DNA of 64,000 nt. It comes from Actinomadura chibensis NBRC 106107 (GTDB lineage: Bacteria; Actinomycetota; Actinomycetes; Streptosporangiales; Streptosporangiaceae). Of the stretch, positions 36,526 through 45,744 are shown piece after piece. The notes beneath the pieces were generated by a model. It did not search any database, had not been told where the DNA came from, and saw nothing but the letters and a program-made list of their open reading frames with translations. The DNA is taken from positions 62,001-126,000 of the forward strand of contig NZ_BCQP01000002.1 of assembly GCF_001552135.1 (NCBI RefSeq). The letters are read 5' to 3'. Position numbers and translations under genes: made by a program. Position 1 is the first letter of the stretch, and every line of letters starts with the position of its first letter.

Positions 36526-37467
36526 GCTACTGTCCCCGCGCCGATAGCGGACGACCGGCCGGGGCTCGGCCTCGGGCTCGCCGCGATCGGCGTCCTGATC
36601 TACTCGTTCACCATCCCCAGCACGGCCGCCGTCCTCGCCGACCTCGACCCGTACCTCATCGGCGTCGGCCGCTCCGCCGCCGCGGCCGTGCTCGCCGCCG
36701 GGGCGCTGCTCGCGGTGCGCGCCCGCCCGCCCCGGCGCGACCAGCTCGCCGCGTTCGCGGTCGTCGTCGGCGGGGTGGTCTTCGGGTTCCCGGTGCTCAG
36801 CACGCTCGCGCTCGACCACGGCGCGTCGTCCGCCCACTCGGCGGTCGTGGTCGGGCTGCTGCCCGCCGCGACCGCCGTGCTCGGCGCGCTGCGCGCGGGG
36901 GAGCGGCCGTCGCGGGCGTTCTGGCTGGCGGGCGCGGCGGGCGCGGCGTGCGTCACCGGGTTCGCGCTGATCCGCGGCGCGGGCCGGGTCACGGCCGCCG
37001 ACCTGCTGCTGTTCGGCGCGCTGCTCGCGGCGGCGGCCGGGTACACCGAGGGCGCGCGGCTGTCGCGGGACATGCCCGGCTGGCGGGTGATCTCCTGGGC
37101 GACCGTGCTGGCCGCGCCGATCACGGTCCCGGTGACCGGGTGGCTGCTCGCGACGACCGGCCCGCACTGGACGGGACGCGCCGTCCTCGGCTTCGGCTAC
37201 GTCGCCGCCTTCTCCGCCTACCTCGGCTTCTTCGCCTGGTACGAGGGCCTCGCGCGGGCGGGGATCGCCCGCGCGAGCCAGCTCCAGCTCGCCCAGCCGG
37301 TGCTGACCCTCGCGTGGTCGGCGGTCCTGCTGGCCGAGCGGGTCGACGCGACCACGGCGCTCGCCGCCGTCGCCGTCCTGGTCTGCGTGGCGCTCACCCA
37401 GCGCGCCCGCGTCCGCCGGTCCCCGCCGGCCGCGCGCGGCCATCGGGAGACCGTCACGCCCGGGTGA
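36508..37467 (+). CDS. EamA/DMT-family transporter
   Basis: A 319-residue drug/metabolite transporter with ten membrane segments in two EamA repeats (LGLAAIGVLIYSFTIPSTAAV; the second half contains FGYVAAFSAYLGFFAWYEGLARAG and LQLAQPVLTLAWSAVLLAERV). The pairing with a divergent MocR regulator is widespread and suggests export or import of an amino compound, possibly a vitamin B6-related one. The ATG at 36508 appears leaderless. Confidence 0.9.
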   Translation: MKAKDSATVPAPIADDRPGLGLGLAAIGVLIYSFTIPSTAAVLADLDPYLIGVGRSAAAAVLAAGALLAVRARPPRRDQLAAFAVVVGGVVFGFPVLSTLALDHGASSAHSAVVVGLLPAATAVLGALRAGERPSRAFWLAGAAGAACVTGFALIRGAGRVTAADLLLFGALLAAAAGYTEGARLSRDMPGWRVISWATVLAAPITVPVTGWLLATTGPHWTGRAVLGFGYVAAFSAYLGFFAWYEGLARAGIARASQLQLAQPVLTLAWSAVLLAERVDATTALAAVAVLVCVALTQRARVRRSPPAARGHRETVTPG

Positions 37468-37482
37468 CCTCCTCCACGGTCC

Positions 37483-37668
37483 TCAGTCCTTGACGATCTG
37501 GGCGAGCAGGGTGACGACGCCGACGCCGACCCCGATCGGGAGCGCGAGCCCCGGGGCGGCGAAGGTGAGCGCGGCGGCCCCGACCGCCACGAGGACGATC
37601 ACGAGGGCGCGCGTGCTGATCAGAGGTCTCGGCTCGGCCTGCTTCGGTCGTCGCATGTCGGTTCGCAT
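37483..37668 (-). CDS. Small two-segment membrane protein
   Basis: A 61-residue protein: a basic N-terminus (MRTDMRRPKQAEPRPL), then two hydrophobic segments (STRALVIVLVAVGAAAL and LALPIGVGVGVVTLLAQ) separated by FAAPG. The ATG has GGAGG ten bases upstream; a second ATG four codons on is possible. No family recognised. It converges with the EamA gene, 15 bp apart. Confidence 0.6.
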   Translation of the reverse strand: MRTDMRRPKQAEPRPLISTRALVIVLVAVGAAALTFAAPGLALPIGVGVGVVTLLAQIVKD

Positions 37669-37921
37669 GGCGGTTCGACCTCCATCCCCTTGGACGGGTT
37701 GGGTCCGGGGCGGCTCCCCGTGAGAGTCCAGCGGGCCGAGCCCAGCGGGCCGACCCGAGCCGCCGCCTCGTCACAGCGTGGACCCGCTGTCAACGGCCCG
37801 CCGCGCGCGGCGCGCGATCCCGTCCGGATCTTGGACGGCGCGTGACCGGATGCTGGACGGCCCGAGGGGGAACCCGGAGTTCGGTGTCCGGTCCGCCCGG
37901 AACATCGGAGATCATTGCCGG

Positions 37922-38965
37922 ATGGCGCGACGCGGATGGGCCCGGCGCGGGCGGCGGTGGCTCGGCTGGACGGCGGCGTACGTCCTCGGCCTGGCGGCGC
38001 TCGCGGTCACGGGCGCGTGGACGTGGTGGCAGCCGGACCCGTCCGCGCCCGGCACCGACACGAACGCCCTGTGGGCCCGGCACCAGTGGGTCGGCGAGGC
38101 GCACACCGACGCCGAATACCGGGCGTTCGGGACGCTGCTCAAGCAGAACCGCATCAGCGACGTCTACTTCCACGCGGGCCCGGTCGAGGCGGACGGGACC
38201 GTCCCCGCCGCCAAGTACCGCTACGCGCGGCAGCTCATCGACGCCGTCCGCAAGTACGCGCCCGGCGTCCGCGCCCAGGCGTACCTGGGTCAGGTCCGGA
38301 AGGTGGACGGCTCAGGCGTCATCGACCTGGACGACCCCAAGGTGCGCCAACAGGTCGTCAAGACCGACGCGGTCTTCCTCGACCTCGGCTTCGACGGCAT
38401 CCACTACGACTTCGAGCCCATCTACCCCGACGACCACGGCTTCCTCAAGCTGATGGACGCCACCCGCGAGCTGACCCGGCCGCGGGGGCGGCTCCTGTCC
38501 GTCGCGCTGGAGCAGCCCGCGCTCGTGGACGCCCTCCAGCCCGTCTACAAGGCGCTGATCCCGCGCACCGGGCCCGTCCACTACCCGCCCCGCCCGACGC
38601 GCGGCTTCCTGCGCGCCGTCGCCGACCGCGCCGACCAGGTCGCGATCATGACCTACGACGTGTCGCTGCCGACCGACGCCCTCGCGGGCTGGCACTTCGC
38701 CCGGCACACCCGCACCACGCTGGAGCTGATCGGCGACCGTACGACGGTGTTCATGGGCGTCCCCACCTACCGCCCGCTCGCGGAGTGGTCGGAGACCCTG
38801 GACGTCGCGCTCCGTGGCGTCCGGCGCGGCGTCGGTGACCTGAGGCGGCCGCCGAAACGCCCGTACGGCGTCGGCGTGTACGCGGATTGGACGACCCGGC
38901 CCGAGGAATGGGCCCGTTATCGCGCTCTGTGGCCCTCCCCGACGGCCTCCGCGCCCGGCGGCTGA
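37922..38965 (+). CDS. Membrane-anchored GH18-like (chitinase-fold) protein
   Basis: A 347-residue protein with an Arg-rich N-terminus and a single membrane segment (WTAAYVLGLAALAVTGAWTWW, about 15-36) that anchors an extracellular TIM-barrel. LGFDGIHYDFEP near residue 160 matches the GH18 motif DGxxxDxE and would place the catalytic Glu and helper Asp; IMTYDVSLP follows in the position of the MxYD motif. Sugar specificity is unknown and it may be a non-classical glycosidase. The ATG has GGAG about 11 bases upstream. It stands alone before dapA. Confidence 0.75.
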   Translation: MARRGWARRGRRWLGWTAAYVLGLAALAVTGAWTWWQPDPSAPGTDTNALWARHQWVGEAHTDAEYRAFGTLLKQNRISDVYFHAGPVEADGTVPAAKYRYARQLIDAVRKYAPGVRAQAYLGQVRKVDGSGVIDLDDPKVRQQVVKTDAVFLDLGFDGIHYDFEPIYPDDHGFLKLMDATRELTRPRGRLLSVALEQPALVDALQPVYKALIPRTGPVHYPPRPTRGFLRAVADRADQVAIMTYDVSLPTDALAGWHFARHTRTTLELIGDRTTVFMGVPTYRPLAEWSETLDVALRGVRRGVGDLRRPPKRPYGVGVYADWTTRPEEWARYRALWPSPTASAPGG

Positions 38966-38983
38966 CTTGACCCGAGATGACCG

Positions 38984-39032
38984 CGGGGTCACGTTATGCG
39001 ATCGAGTCCGGGAAGTGGCCGGACTGACCCCG
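38984..39032 (+). terminator. Nested hairpin before dapA
   Basis: CGGGGTCA (38984-38991) pairs with TGACCCCG (39025-39032), and inside it AGTCCGG (39005-39011) pairs with CCGGACT (39019-39025). A CTTTTG tract follows about ten bases later. Probably the terminator of the GH18-like gene. Confidence 0.5.
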
Positions 39033-39186
39033 TAACGCGGCTTTTGCGTGCCACGATGTGTTCTGGGAGCCGTCGCCACGCGTACCCCCGAGCGTGTGGC
39101 GGCGGCTTCTTCCCTCGCCCGCCGGAGCGCGCCGCCGGTACCCGTCCGATGTCAGCTTGGACCTGCGGGTCCACCTGGTACGGCCG

Positions 39187-39200
39187 GAACGGTACCGTTC
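39187..39200. promoter_or_regulatory. dapA promoter palindrome
   Basis: GAACGGTACCGTTC is a perfect 14-bp palindrome. TACCGT within it (39193-39198) is a fair -10 box seven bases before the dapA ATG at 39206, which has no ribosome-binding site; a leaderless transcript is likely. Confidence 0.5.
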
Positions 39201-39205
39201 GATGC

Positions 39206-40144
39206 ATGGCACCCAGCACAACACCTGACGCTCCGTTCGGGCGGATGCTGACCGCGATGGTCACCCCGTTCCTGCCGGACGGCGGCGTCGACTACGACGG
39301 CGCCGCGCGCCTCGCGACCTACCTGGTCGACGAGCGGCGCCACGACGGCCTCGTCGTCAACGGGACGACGGGCGAGTCGCCGACGACGAGCGACGACGAG
39401 AAACAGCAGCTTCTGCGCGCGGTGATCGACGCGGTCGGCGACCGCGCCGTGATCGTCGCCGGTGCCGGGACCAACCACACGGAGCACACGCTGAAACTCG
39501 CGCGGGAGGCCGAGGCCGCCGGCGCGCACGCCCTGCTCGTGGTGACGCCCTATTACAACAAGCCCCCGCAGGAGGGGCTGATCCGCCACTTCACGGCGGT
39601 GGCGGACGCCACGGGCCTGCCCGCCATGCTCTACGACATCCCCGGCCGCGCCGGGGTGCCGATCGAGAACGCGACGCTGGTCAGGCTCGCCGAGCACCCG
39701 CGGATCATCGCCGTCAAGGACGCCAAGGGCGACCTGTTCGGCGCGTCCCGCGTCATGGCCGAGACCGACCTCGTCTGGTACTCCGGCGACGACAACCTCA
39801 ACCTGCCGTGGCTGTCGGTCGGCGCCGCCGGGTTCGTCAGCGTGATCGGCCACGTCGTCGGCGCCGAGTTGCATGAGATGATCGACGCGCACCGCGCCGG
39901 CGACAACGCCCGCGCCCTGGAGATCCACCGGCGGCTGCTGCCCGTGGTCGCCGCCATCATGACCCGCACGCAGGGCGCCATCGCCGTCAAGGCAGCGCTG
40001 AACCTGCTCGGCCTGCCCGGCGGCGGCCCGCTCCGCGCGCCGCTCGTGGAGGCCCCGCCGGAGTTCGCCGCGCGCCTGCGTGAAGACCTGACGATTGGGG
40101 GAGTGAAAGTGCCGGAGGTTGTCATCCCGGAGGTCAGCCGATGA
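39206..40144 (+). CDS. dapA: 4-hydroxy-tetrahydrodipicolinate synthase
   Basis: DapA condenses pyruvate with aspartate semialdehyde, the first step of the diaminopimelate/lysine branch. The 312-residue protein shows NGTTGESPTTSDDEK, VVTPYYNKPPQEGL, the Tyr motif LYDIPGRAG, and the Schiff-base lysine in IIAVKDAKGD. The ATG at 39206 is chosen for family length and the -10 box upstream. rnj follows 73 bp downstream. Confidence 0.96.
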   Translation: MAPSTTPDAPFGRMLTAMVTPFLPDGGVDYDGAARLATYLVDERRHDGLVVNGTTGESPTTSDDEKQQLLRAVIDAVGDRAVIVAGAGTNHTEHTLKLAREAEAAGAHALLVVTPYYNKPPQEGLIRHFTAVADATGLPAMLYDIPGRAGVPIENATLVRLAEHPRIIAVKDAKGDLFGASRVMAETDLVWYSGDDNLNLPWLSVGAAGFVSVIGHVVGAELHEMIDAHRAGDNARALEIHRRLLPVVAAIMTRTQGAIAVKAALNLLGLPGGGPLRAPLVEAPPEFAARLREDLTIGGVKVPEVVIPEVSR

Positions 40145-40217
40145 CCGCCGCGAAGCGAGGAGCGTCGGGTGACCGGCCCGGAGGTCTAGGGGGCGCCCCT
40201 CGGAAAGGCGGGGGCCG

Positions 40218-41903
40218 GTGAGTCATCCCCACCCGGAGCTGTCGGACCCGCCCGCGCCGCCCGAGGGCGGGCTGCGCATCGTCGCGCTCGGCGGGCTCGG
40301 GGAGATCGGCCGCAACATGACGGTGTTCGAGTACGGCGGACGCCTGCTCGTCGTCGACTGCGGCGTCCTGTTCCCCGAGACCGAGCAGCCCGGCGTCGAC
40401 CTGATCCTGCCCGACTTCGAATACATCAGGGACCGCCTGGACGACATCGAGGCCGTCATCCTCACGCACGGCCACGAGGACCACATCGGCGCCGTCCCGT
40501 ACCTGCTGCGGGAGCGGCGCGACGTCCCGCTCGTCGGCTCCAAGCTCACGCTCGCGCTGCTGGAGGCCAAGCTCACCGAGCACCGCATCAAACCCGTCAC
40601 CAGGGTGGTCGCGGAGGGCGAGCGGTGCGCCCTCGGGCCGTTCGACTGCGAGTTCCTCGCCGTCAACCACTCGATCCCGGACGCGCTCGCGGTCGCGATC
40701 CGCACGCCCGCGGGGCTCGTCCTGCACACCGGCGACTTCAAGATGGACCAGCTCCCGCTGGACGGCCGGCTCACCGACCTGCCCGGCTTCGCGCGGCTCG
40801 GCGGGGAGGGCATCGACCTGCTGATGTCCGACTCGACCAACGCCGAGGTGCCCGGGTTCGTCACGAGCGAGCGCAACATCGGCCCCGTCGTGGACGAGGT
40901 GTTCCGCACCGCGCGCGAGCGGCTCATCGTCGCCTGCTTCGCCTCCCACATCCACCGCGTGCAGCAGGTCCTGGACGCGGCCGTCGCCAACGGCCGCAAG
41001 GTGTGCTTCGTCGGACGCTCGATGGTCCGCAACATGGGCGTCGCGCGCGAGCTCGGCTACCTCAACGTGCCCGACAACGTCATGGTCGAGCAGAAGGAGC
41101 TGGACGACATCCCGGGCGACCGGCTGGTCCTCGTCTGCACCGGGTCGCAGGGCGAGCCGATGTCCGCGCTGTCGCGGATGGCGAACCGCGACCACTCGAT
41201 CCGGATCACCGACCGCGACACCGTGATGCTCGCGTCCTCGCTGATCCCGGGCAACGAGAACGCGGTCAACCGCGTCATCAACGGGCTCACCCGCTGGGGG
41301 GCGCGGGTCGTGCACAAGGGCAACGCGCTGGTGCACGTGTCCGGGCACGCGTCGGCGGGCGAACTGCTGTACGTCCTCAACGTGACGAAGCCCGGCAACT
41401 TCATGCCGATCCACGGCGAGTGGCGGCACCTGCGCGCGCACGCCAAGCTGGCGGCGCTCACCGGCGTCCCCGAGGACGGCATCGTCATCGCCGAGGACGG
41501 CGTCGTCGTCGACCTCGTGGACGGGCGCGCCGCCATCGTCGGCGCCGTCCCGGCGGGCTATGTGTACGTCGACGGCCTGTCGGTGGGCGAGGTCACCGAG
41601 ACGTCGCTGAAGGACCGGCGCATCCTCGGCGAGGAGGGGTTCGTCTCCATCGTCGTCGGGATCGACTCGACGTCCGGCAAGCTCGTCGCCGGGCCCGAGG
41701 TCCACGCCCGCGGCGCGGGCATCACCAACGAGGACTTCGACGAGGTCATCGCCCGCATCGAGGGCGTCCTGCGGGACGCCGCCGGGGACGGCGTCAACGA
41801 CCTGCACCAGTTGAGCCAGCTCATCAGGCGGACGGTCGGCAAGTGGGTGAGCGACAACTACCGCCGCCGCCCGATGATCGTCCCCGTGGTCGTCGAGGTC
41901 TGA
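40218..41903 (+). CDS. rnj: Ribonuclease J
   Basis: RNase J is a metallo-beta-lactamase/beta-CASP exo- and endoribonuclease. The 561-residue protein has the zinc motif LTHGHEDHIGAVPYLL (near residue 87), the beta-CASP region (IVACFASHIHRVQQVLDAA, FVGRSM, CTGSQGEPMSALSRMA), and HVSGHASAGEL, then a C-terminal domain ending in DNYRRRPMIVPVVVEV. The GTG start is preceded by GGGGG. Position between dapA and ftsK is conserved in actinobacteria. Confidence 0.96.
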   Translation: MSHPHPELSDPPAPPEGGLRIVALGGLGEIGRNMTVFEYGGRLLVVDCGVLFPETEQPGVDLILPDFEYIRDRLDDIEAVILTHGHEDHIGAVPYLLRERRDVPLVGSKLTLALLEAKLTEHRIKPVTRVVAEGERCALGPFDCEFLAVNHSIPDALAVAIRTPAGLVLHTGDFKMDQLPLDGRLTDLPGFARLGGEGIDLLMSDSTNAEVPGFVTSERNIGPVVDEVFRTARERLIVACFASHIHRVQQVLDAAVANGRKVCFVGRSMVRNMGVARELGYLNVPDNVMVEQKELDDIPGDRLVLVCTGSQGEPMSALSRMANRDHSIRITDRDTVMLASSLIPGNENAVNRVINGLTRWGARVVHKGNALVHVSGHASAGELLYVLNVTKPGNFMPIHGEWRHLRAHAKLAALTGVPEDGIVIAEDGVVVDLVDGRAAIVGAVPAGYVYVDGLSVGEVTETSLKDRRILGEEGFVSIVVGIDSTSGKLVAGPEVHARGAGITNEDFDEVIARIEGVLRDAAGDGVNDLHQLSQLIRRTVGKWVSDNYRRRPMIVPVVVEV

Positions 41904-41925
41904 CCGCCGCCCGCGAGGTGAGCGG

Positions 41926-41959
41926 GGCGGGCGGGCGCGTGTCAACACGCCCGCCCGCC
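41926..41959 (+). terminator. Terminator between rnj and ftsK
   Basis: GGCGGGCGG (41926-41934) plus GCGTG (41937-41941) pairs with CACGC (41946-41950) plus CCGCCCGCC (41951-41959), a 14-bp stem with one 2-nt bulge and loop TCAA. No T run. Confidence 0.7.
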
Positions 41960-41999
41960 ATCCCGGGAACCTCTTGGGTCCTTGGTTACTCTCATAATC

Positions 42000-44687
42000 A
42001 TGGCCACACGTGCGTCTGGGGGTACCAAGGGGACGGCTGGGCGTAGCCATGGGACGCGGACCTCCGCGCGGACGGGGGGCACGGCCCGCAAGTCCGCCGG
42101 GACGTCCGCCCGCAAGCGGCCGAGCACGGCCGCCAAGGGCGGCCGCGGCTCCGGCAGGGCGCGCGCCCAGCAGAAGCCCGACCCGATCTCCCAGGCGGTG
42201 CTCGGCTTCTTCAAGCTGCTGTTCAAGCTGTACCTGCTCGCCGCCGTCGCGGTCGGCTCGATCTTCCGCGCGTACGGGAACGGCGCCCGCAACCTCGACG
42301 CCGAGCACCGCCGCGACGGGCTCGGGCTCGCGCTGCTCGGCTCGTCCATCGTGCTGGCCTCGGTCACCTGGTTCCGGCCGGACGGCGTCGTCACCATCGC
42401 GCTGGAGAAGGTCGTGCGCGGCGGGCTCGGCATCCTCGCGATGGCGCTGCCCGTCCTGCTGGCCCTGCTCGCGTGGCGGACGCTGCGCCACCCCGAGCAG
42501 CACGAGGACACCGGGCGCGTCGTCATCGGCGTGACCGCCCTCGGCGTCGGCGTGCTCGGCATCCTGCACATCGCGGCGGGCGTCCCGTCCCCGGCCGAGG
42601 ACATGCGCGGCGTGCGCGGCGCGGGCGGCGTCGTCGGCTGGGTCGTGTCCGCGCCGCTGGACGCCGCGCTCAGCGGCTGGGTGGCCGTGCCGCTGCTGCT
42701 CCTGCTGTCCGGCTTCGGGCTGCTGGTCGTCACGGCGACGCCGATCAACCGCGTCCCCGAGCGCGTGTCGGACCTGTGGGCCGTGGCGACGCTGCAGGGG
42801 CGGCCGCAGCGCGAGTCCGGCGACGAGGCCGAGGCGAAGGGCGAGGACGGCGACGCGCCGAAGAAGCGCCGCCGCAAGAAGAAGTCCGACGAGGACGCGG
42901 ACGAGCTGGAGGTCGGCGAGCACTCCCGCCCGTACGACACGCCCCTCCTGGAGGACGAGCCGAAGAAGCCCGCGCGCCCGCGCCGCGACCTCGCCGACGA
43001 GCTGTTCGAGCCCGACCCGTTCCAGGCGGACGTCCCGCCGCCCGCCCCGCCCGCCGACGACGTCCCGCCCCCGCCGGAGGACGGCGACGAGCACGTCGCG
43101 GGCGGGCAGCCGTTCGGCGACCAGCCGTTCGGTGAGCACGGGGAGGCGCCCCGGTCGGAGGTCCGCGACCCGACGCCAGCGCCGCGCCGGTCCGAGCAGC
43201 TCCCGCTGTCGTCGTCCGGCGAGATCTACGTGCTGCCCGACCCGTCGGCCCTGCGGCCGGGCAGCGTCTCCAAGCCGCGCACCAAGGCCAACGACACGGT
43301 CGTGAACGCGCTGACCGGCGTGCTGGAGCAGTTCGACATCGACGCGCAGGTCACCGGCTTCACCCGGGGCCCGACGATCACCCGCTACGAGATCGAGCTC
43401 GGCCCGGCGGTGAAGGTCGAGAAGGTCACCGCGCTGACGAAGAACATCGCCTACGCGGTGAAGAGCGCGGACGTGCGCATCATCTCCCCGATCCCTGGCA
43501 AGTCGGCGATCGGCGTGGAGATCCCGAACACCGACAAGGACATCGTCAGCCTCGGCGACGTGCTGCGCTCGCCCGCCGCGACGAACGAGCACCACCCGAT
43601 GGTCGTCGGCCTCGGCAAGGACGTCGAGGGGCGCACCGTCGTCGCGAACCTGGCGAAGATGCCGCACATCCTCATCGCGGGCGCGACCGGTGCGGGCAAG
43701 TCGACGTGCATCAACGGGCTCATCACCTCGATCCTGATGCGCGCCACCCCGGACGAGGTGCGGATGATCCTCGTCGACCCCAAGCGGGTCGAGCTGACGA
43801 TGTACCAGGGCATCCCGCACCTGATCACGCCGATCATCACCAACCCGAAGAAGGCCGCCGAGGCCCTCGAATGGGTCGTCGGGGAGATGGACCGCCGCTA
43901 CGACGACCTCGCCGCGTCCGGCTTCCGGCACATCGACGACTTCAACAAGGCGGTCAAGGCCGGCAAGCTCACCGCGCCGCCCGGCAGCGAGCGCGTCTAC
44001 ACCCCCTACCCGTACATGCTCGTCATCGTGGACGAGCTGGCCGACCTGATGATGGTCGCGCCGCGCGACGTGGAGGACTCGGTCGTCCGCATCACCCAGC
44101 TCGCGCGCGCCGCTGGGATCCACCTCGTCCTCGCGACGCAGCGCCCCTCGGTGGACGTCGTCACCGGGCTCATCAAGGCGAACGTCCCGTCCCGGCTGGC
44201 GTTCGCGACGTCGTCGCTGTCGGACAGCCGCGTCATCCTCGACCAGCCCGGCGCGGAGAAGCTCGTCGGGCAGGGCGACGCGCTGTTCCTGCCGATGGGC
44301 GCGAGCAAGCCGATGCGCATCCAGAACGCCTACGTGGCCGAGAAGGAGATCCACGGGATCGTCGACCACTGCAAGGGGCAGATGGAGGCGAACTACCGGG
44401 AGGACGTCGCCGAGTCGTCCGCGCCGAAGAAGGAGATCGACGAGGAGATCGGCGACGACATGGACCTGCTCGTCCAGGCGATCGAGCTGGTCGTGTCCAC
44501 CCAGTTCGGGTCGACGTCGATGCTGCAGCGCAAGCTCCGCGTCGGGTTCGCCAAGGCGGGCCGCCTGATGGACCTGATGGAGAGCCGCGACATCGTCGGG
44601 CCGAGCGAGGGCTCCAAGGCGCGCGACGTCCTGACCAAGCCGGACGACCTCCCCGGCGTCCTCGCGGAGCTGCGCGGCGGCGGCTGA
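42000..44687 (+). CDS. ftsK: DNA translocase FtsK
   Basis: FtsK pumps chromosomal DNA through the division septum. The 895-residue protein has a Lys/Arg/Ser-rich N-terminus, four membrane segments (about 65-255), a 200-residue acidic Pro-rich linker, the motor with Walker A GATGAGKST (near 560) and Walker B VIVDELADLMM, and a C-terminal gamma winged-helix domain (STQFGSTSMLQRKLRVGFAKAGRLMDLME) that reads KOPS-like sites. The ATG at 42000 has no ribosome-binding site; TACTCT ends seven bases before it, suggesting a leaderless message. Confidence 0.95.
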   Translation: MATRASGGTKGTAGRSHGTRTSARTGGTARKSAGTSARKRPSTAAKGGRGSGRARAQQKPDPISQAVLGFFKLLFKLYLLAAVAVGSIFRAYGNGARNLDAEHRRDGLGLALLGSSIVLASVTWFRPDGVVTIALEKVVRGGLGILAMALPVLLALLAWRTLRHPEQHEDTGRVVIGVTALGVGVLGILHIAAGVPSPAEDMRGVRGAGGVVGWVVSAPLDAALSGWVAVPLLLLLSGFGLLVVTATPINRVPERVSDLWAVATLQGRPQRESGDEAEAKGEDGDAPKKRRRKKKSDEDADELEVGEHSRPYDTPLLEDEPKKPARPRRDLADELFEPDPFQADVPPPAPPADDVPPPPEDGDEHVAGGQPFGDQPFGEHGEAPRSEVRDPTPAPRRSEQLPLSSSGEIYVLPDPSALRPGSVSKPRTKANDTVVNALTGVLEQFDIDAQVTGFTRGPTITRYEIELGPAVKVEKVTALTKNIAYAVKSADVRIISPIPGKSAIGVEIPNTDKDIVSLGDVLRSPAATNEHHPMVVGLGKDVEGRTVVANLAKMPHILIAGATGAGKSTCINGLITSILMRATPDEVRMILVDPKRVELTMYQGIPHLITPIITNPKKAAEALEWVVGEMDRRYDDLAASGFRHIDDFNKAVKAGKLTAPPGSERVYTPYPYMLVIVDELADLMMVAPRDVEDSVVRITQLARAAGIHLVLATQRPSVDVVTGLIKANVPSRLAFATSSLSDSRVILDQPGAEKLVGQGDALFLPMGASKPMRIQNAYVAEKEIHGIVDHCKGQMEANYREDVAESSAPKKEIDEEIGDDMDLLVQAIELVVSTQFGSTSMLQRKLRVGFAKAGRLMDLMESRDIVGPSEGSKARDVLTKPDDLPGVLAELRGGG

Positions 44688-44702
44688 GCGGACGGCGCGG
44701 CG

Positions 44703-44742
44703 GCGGCCGAGTCGGCCGCGCGGCGACGCCCGGGTGTCGCCG
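44703..44742 (+). terminator. Tandem hairpins after ftsK
   Basis: GCGGCC-GAGTC-GGCCGC (44703-44719) and CGGCGAC (44721-44727) with GTCGCCG (44736-44742) are adjacent stems just after the ftsK stop. A TAGACT box at 44854-44859 downstream may be the -10 of the next gene. Confidence 0.55.
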
Positions 44743-44904
44743 AGGTGGCGCGGAGGCCACGGGACGCGACCGGGCGCGGGGCATTGCGGAATGATGCGAA
44801 ATCTTGCCCTCTTTCGAACGTGTTGGCTGTCGCCCAGTGGGCATTGCCGTTCCTAGACTGGTTTCCAGAAGATCGGCCACGAGCGCCCTCAAAGGAGGCC
44901 CGGC

Positions 44905-45654
44905 GTGAGCATCGGTGAGACCTTGGCGGAGGAGCGCGAGCGGGCCGGTCTCTCGGTGACACAGGTGAGCCTCCAGACCCGGATACGCGAGACCGTGATC
45001 CGGAACATGGAGGCCGACGACTTCTCGGCGTGCGGCGGCAACTTCTACGCCCGCGGCCACATCCGCAGCATCTCGCGGGTCATTGGCATCGACCCGGAGC
45101 CGCTCGTCGCCGAGTTCGACGCGACGCACGGCGGCGCGCCGCAGCCCGTCTCGGCGGTGTCGGCGTTCGAGCCGGAGCAGCCCGTCGCGTTCCGCGAGCG
45201 CCGCTCGCCGAACTGGAGCGCCGCAATGGCGCTCGCGCTCGCCCTCGTGGTCATCTACGGGGTCGTCCAGGTCGTCGGGAACGGCGGGGAGAGCGAGCAC
45301 CGCACCGCGCGGCAGGTCGCCGGGACGCCCGCGCCGCCGACCACCGCCCCGCCCGCGCCGCCGAAGCACGACGGCCCGGTCGCGACCGCGAAGCGCACCA
45401 AGGTGGAGGTGCGGGTCGAGGCCAAGCGGACGACGTGGCTGAACGTCCGCGACGACCGCGGCAAGACGCTGTTCAGCGGCATGCTCCGCAAGGGCGACGA
45501 GAAGGAGTTCACCGCGAAGAAGAAGGTCAGCCTGGTGATCGGCGTCGGCGGCAGCGTCGGCCTGACCGTCAACGGCAAGGACCTCGGCTCGCCCGGCAAG
45601 GGCAAGGGCGTCCAGCGGGTGAGCTTCGACCGGAACGACCCCGAGCCCGCCTGA
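44905..45654 (+). CDS. RodZ-like protein: HTH, one membrane segment, DUF4115
   Basis: A 249-residue protein with an N-terminal helix-turn-helix of the RodZ/HTH_25 type (IGETLAEERERAGLSVTQVSLQTRIRETVIRNMEADDF, 1-75), a single membrane segment (MALALALVVIYGVVQVV, about 107-124), a Pro/Thr-rich linker, and a C-terminal DUF4115 beta-domain. In rod-shaped bacteria RodZ links MreB to the wall; in this setting between ftsK and rimO its role is likely in envelope growth. The GTG start has AAAGGAGG upstream. Confidence 0.85.
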   Translation: MSIGETLAEERERAGLSVTQVSLQTRIRETVIRNMEADDFSACGGNFYARGHIRSISRVIGIDPEPLVAEFDATHGGAPQPVSAVSAFEPEQPVAFRERRSPNWSAAMALALALVVIYGVVQVVGNGGESEHRTARQVAGTPAPPTTAPPAPPKHDGPVATAKRTKVEVRVEAKRTTWLNVRDDRGKTLFSGMLRKGDEKEFTAKKKVSLVIGVGGSVGLTVNGKDLGSPGKGKGVQRVSFDRNDPEPA

Positions 45655-45744
45655 CCCGCCCCGCCGCGCCGGGCGGACGCCGCGCGGCCCGGATCGGACG
45701 GGTTGCTGGTCTTCCCCGGGGTCCGGGCGCATTACCTTAGGGGC

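Noticed and set aside
40134-44369. 1411-codon open frame on the minus strand opposite dapA, rnj and ftsK
   Set aside because: It is a mirror of highly G/C-biased codons in real genes; its product is an Arg/Asp/Val-rich sequence with no motifs.
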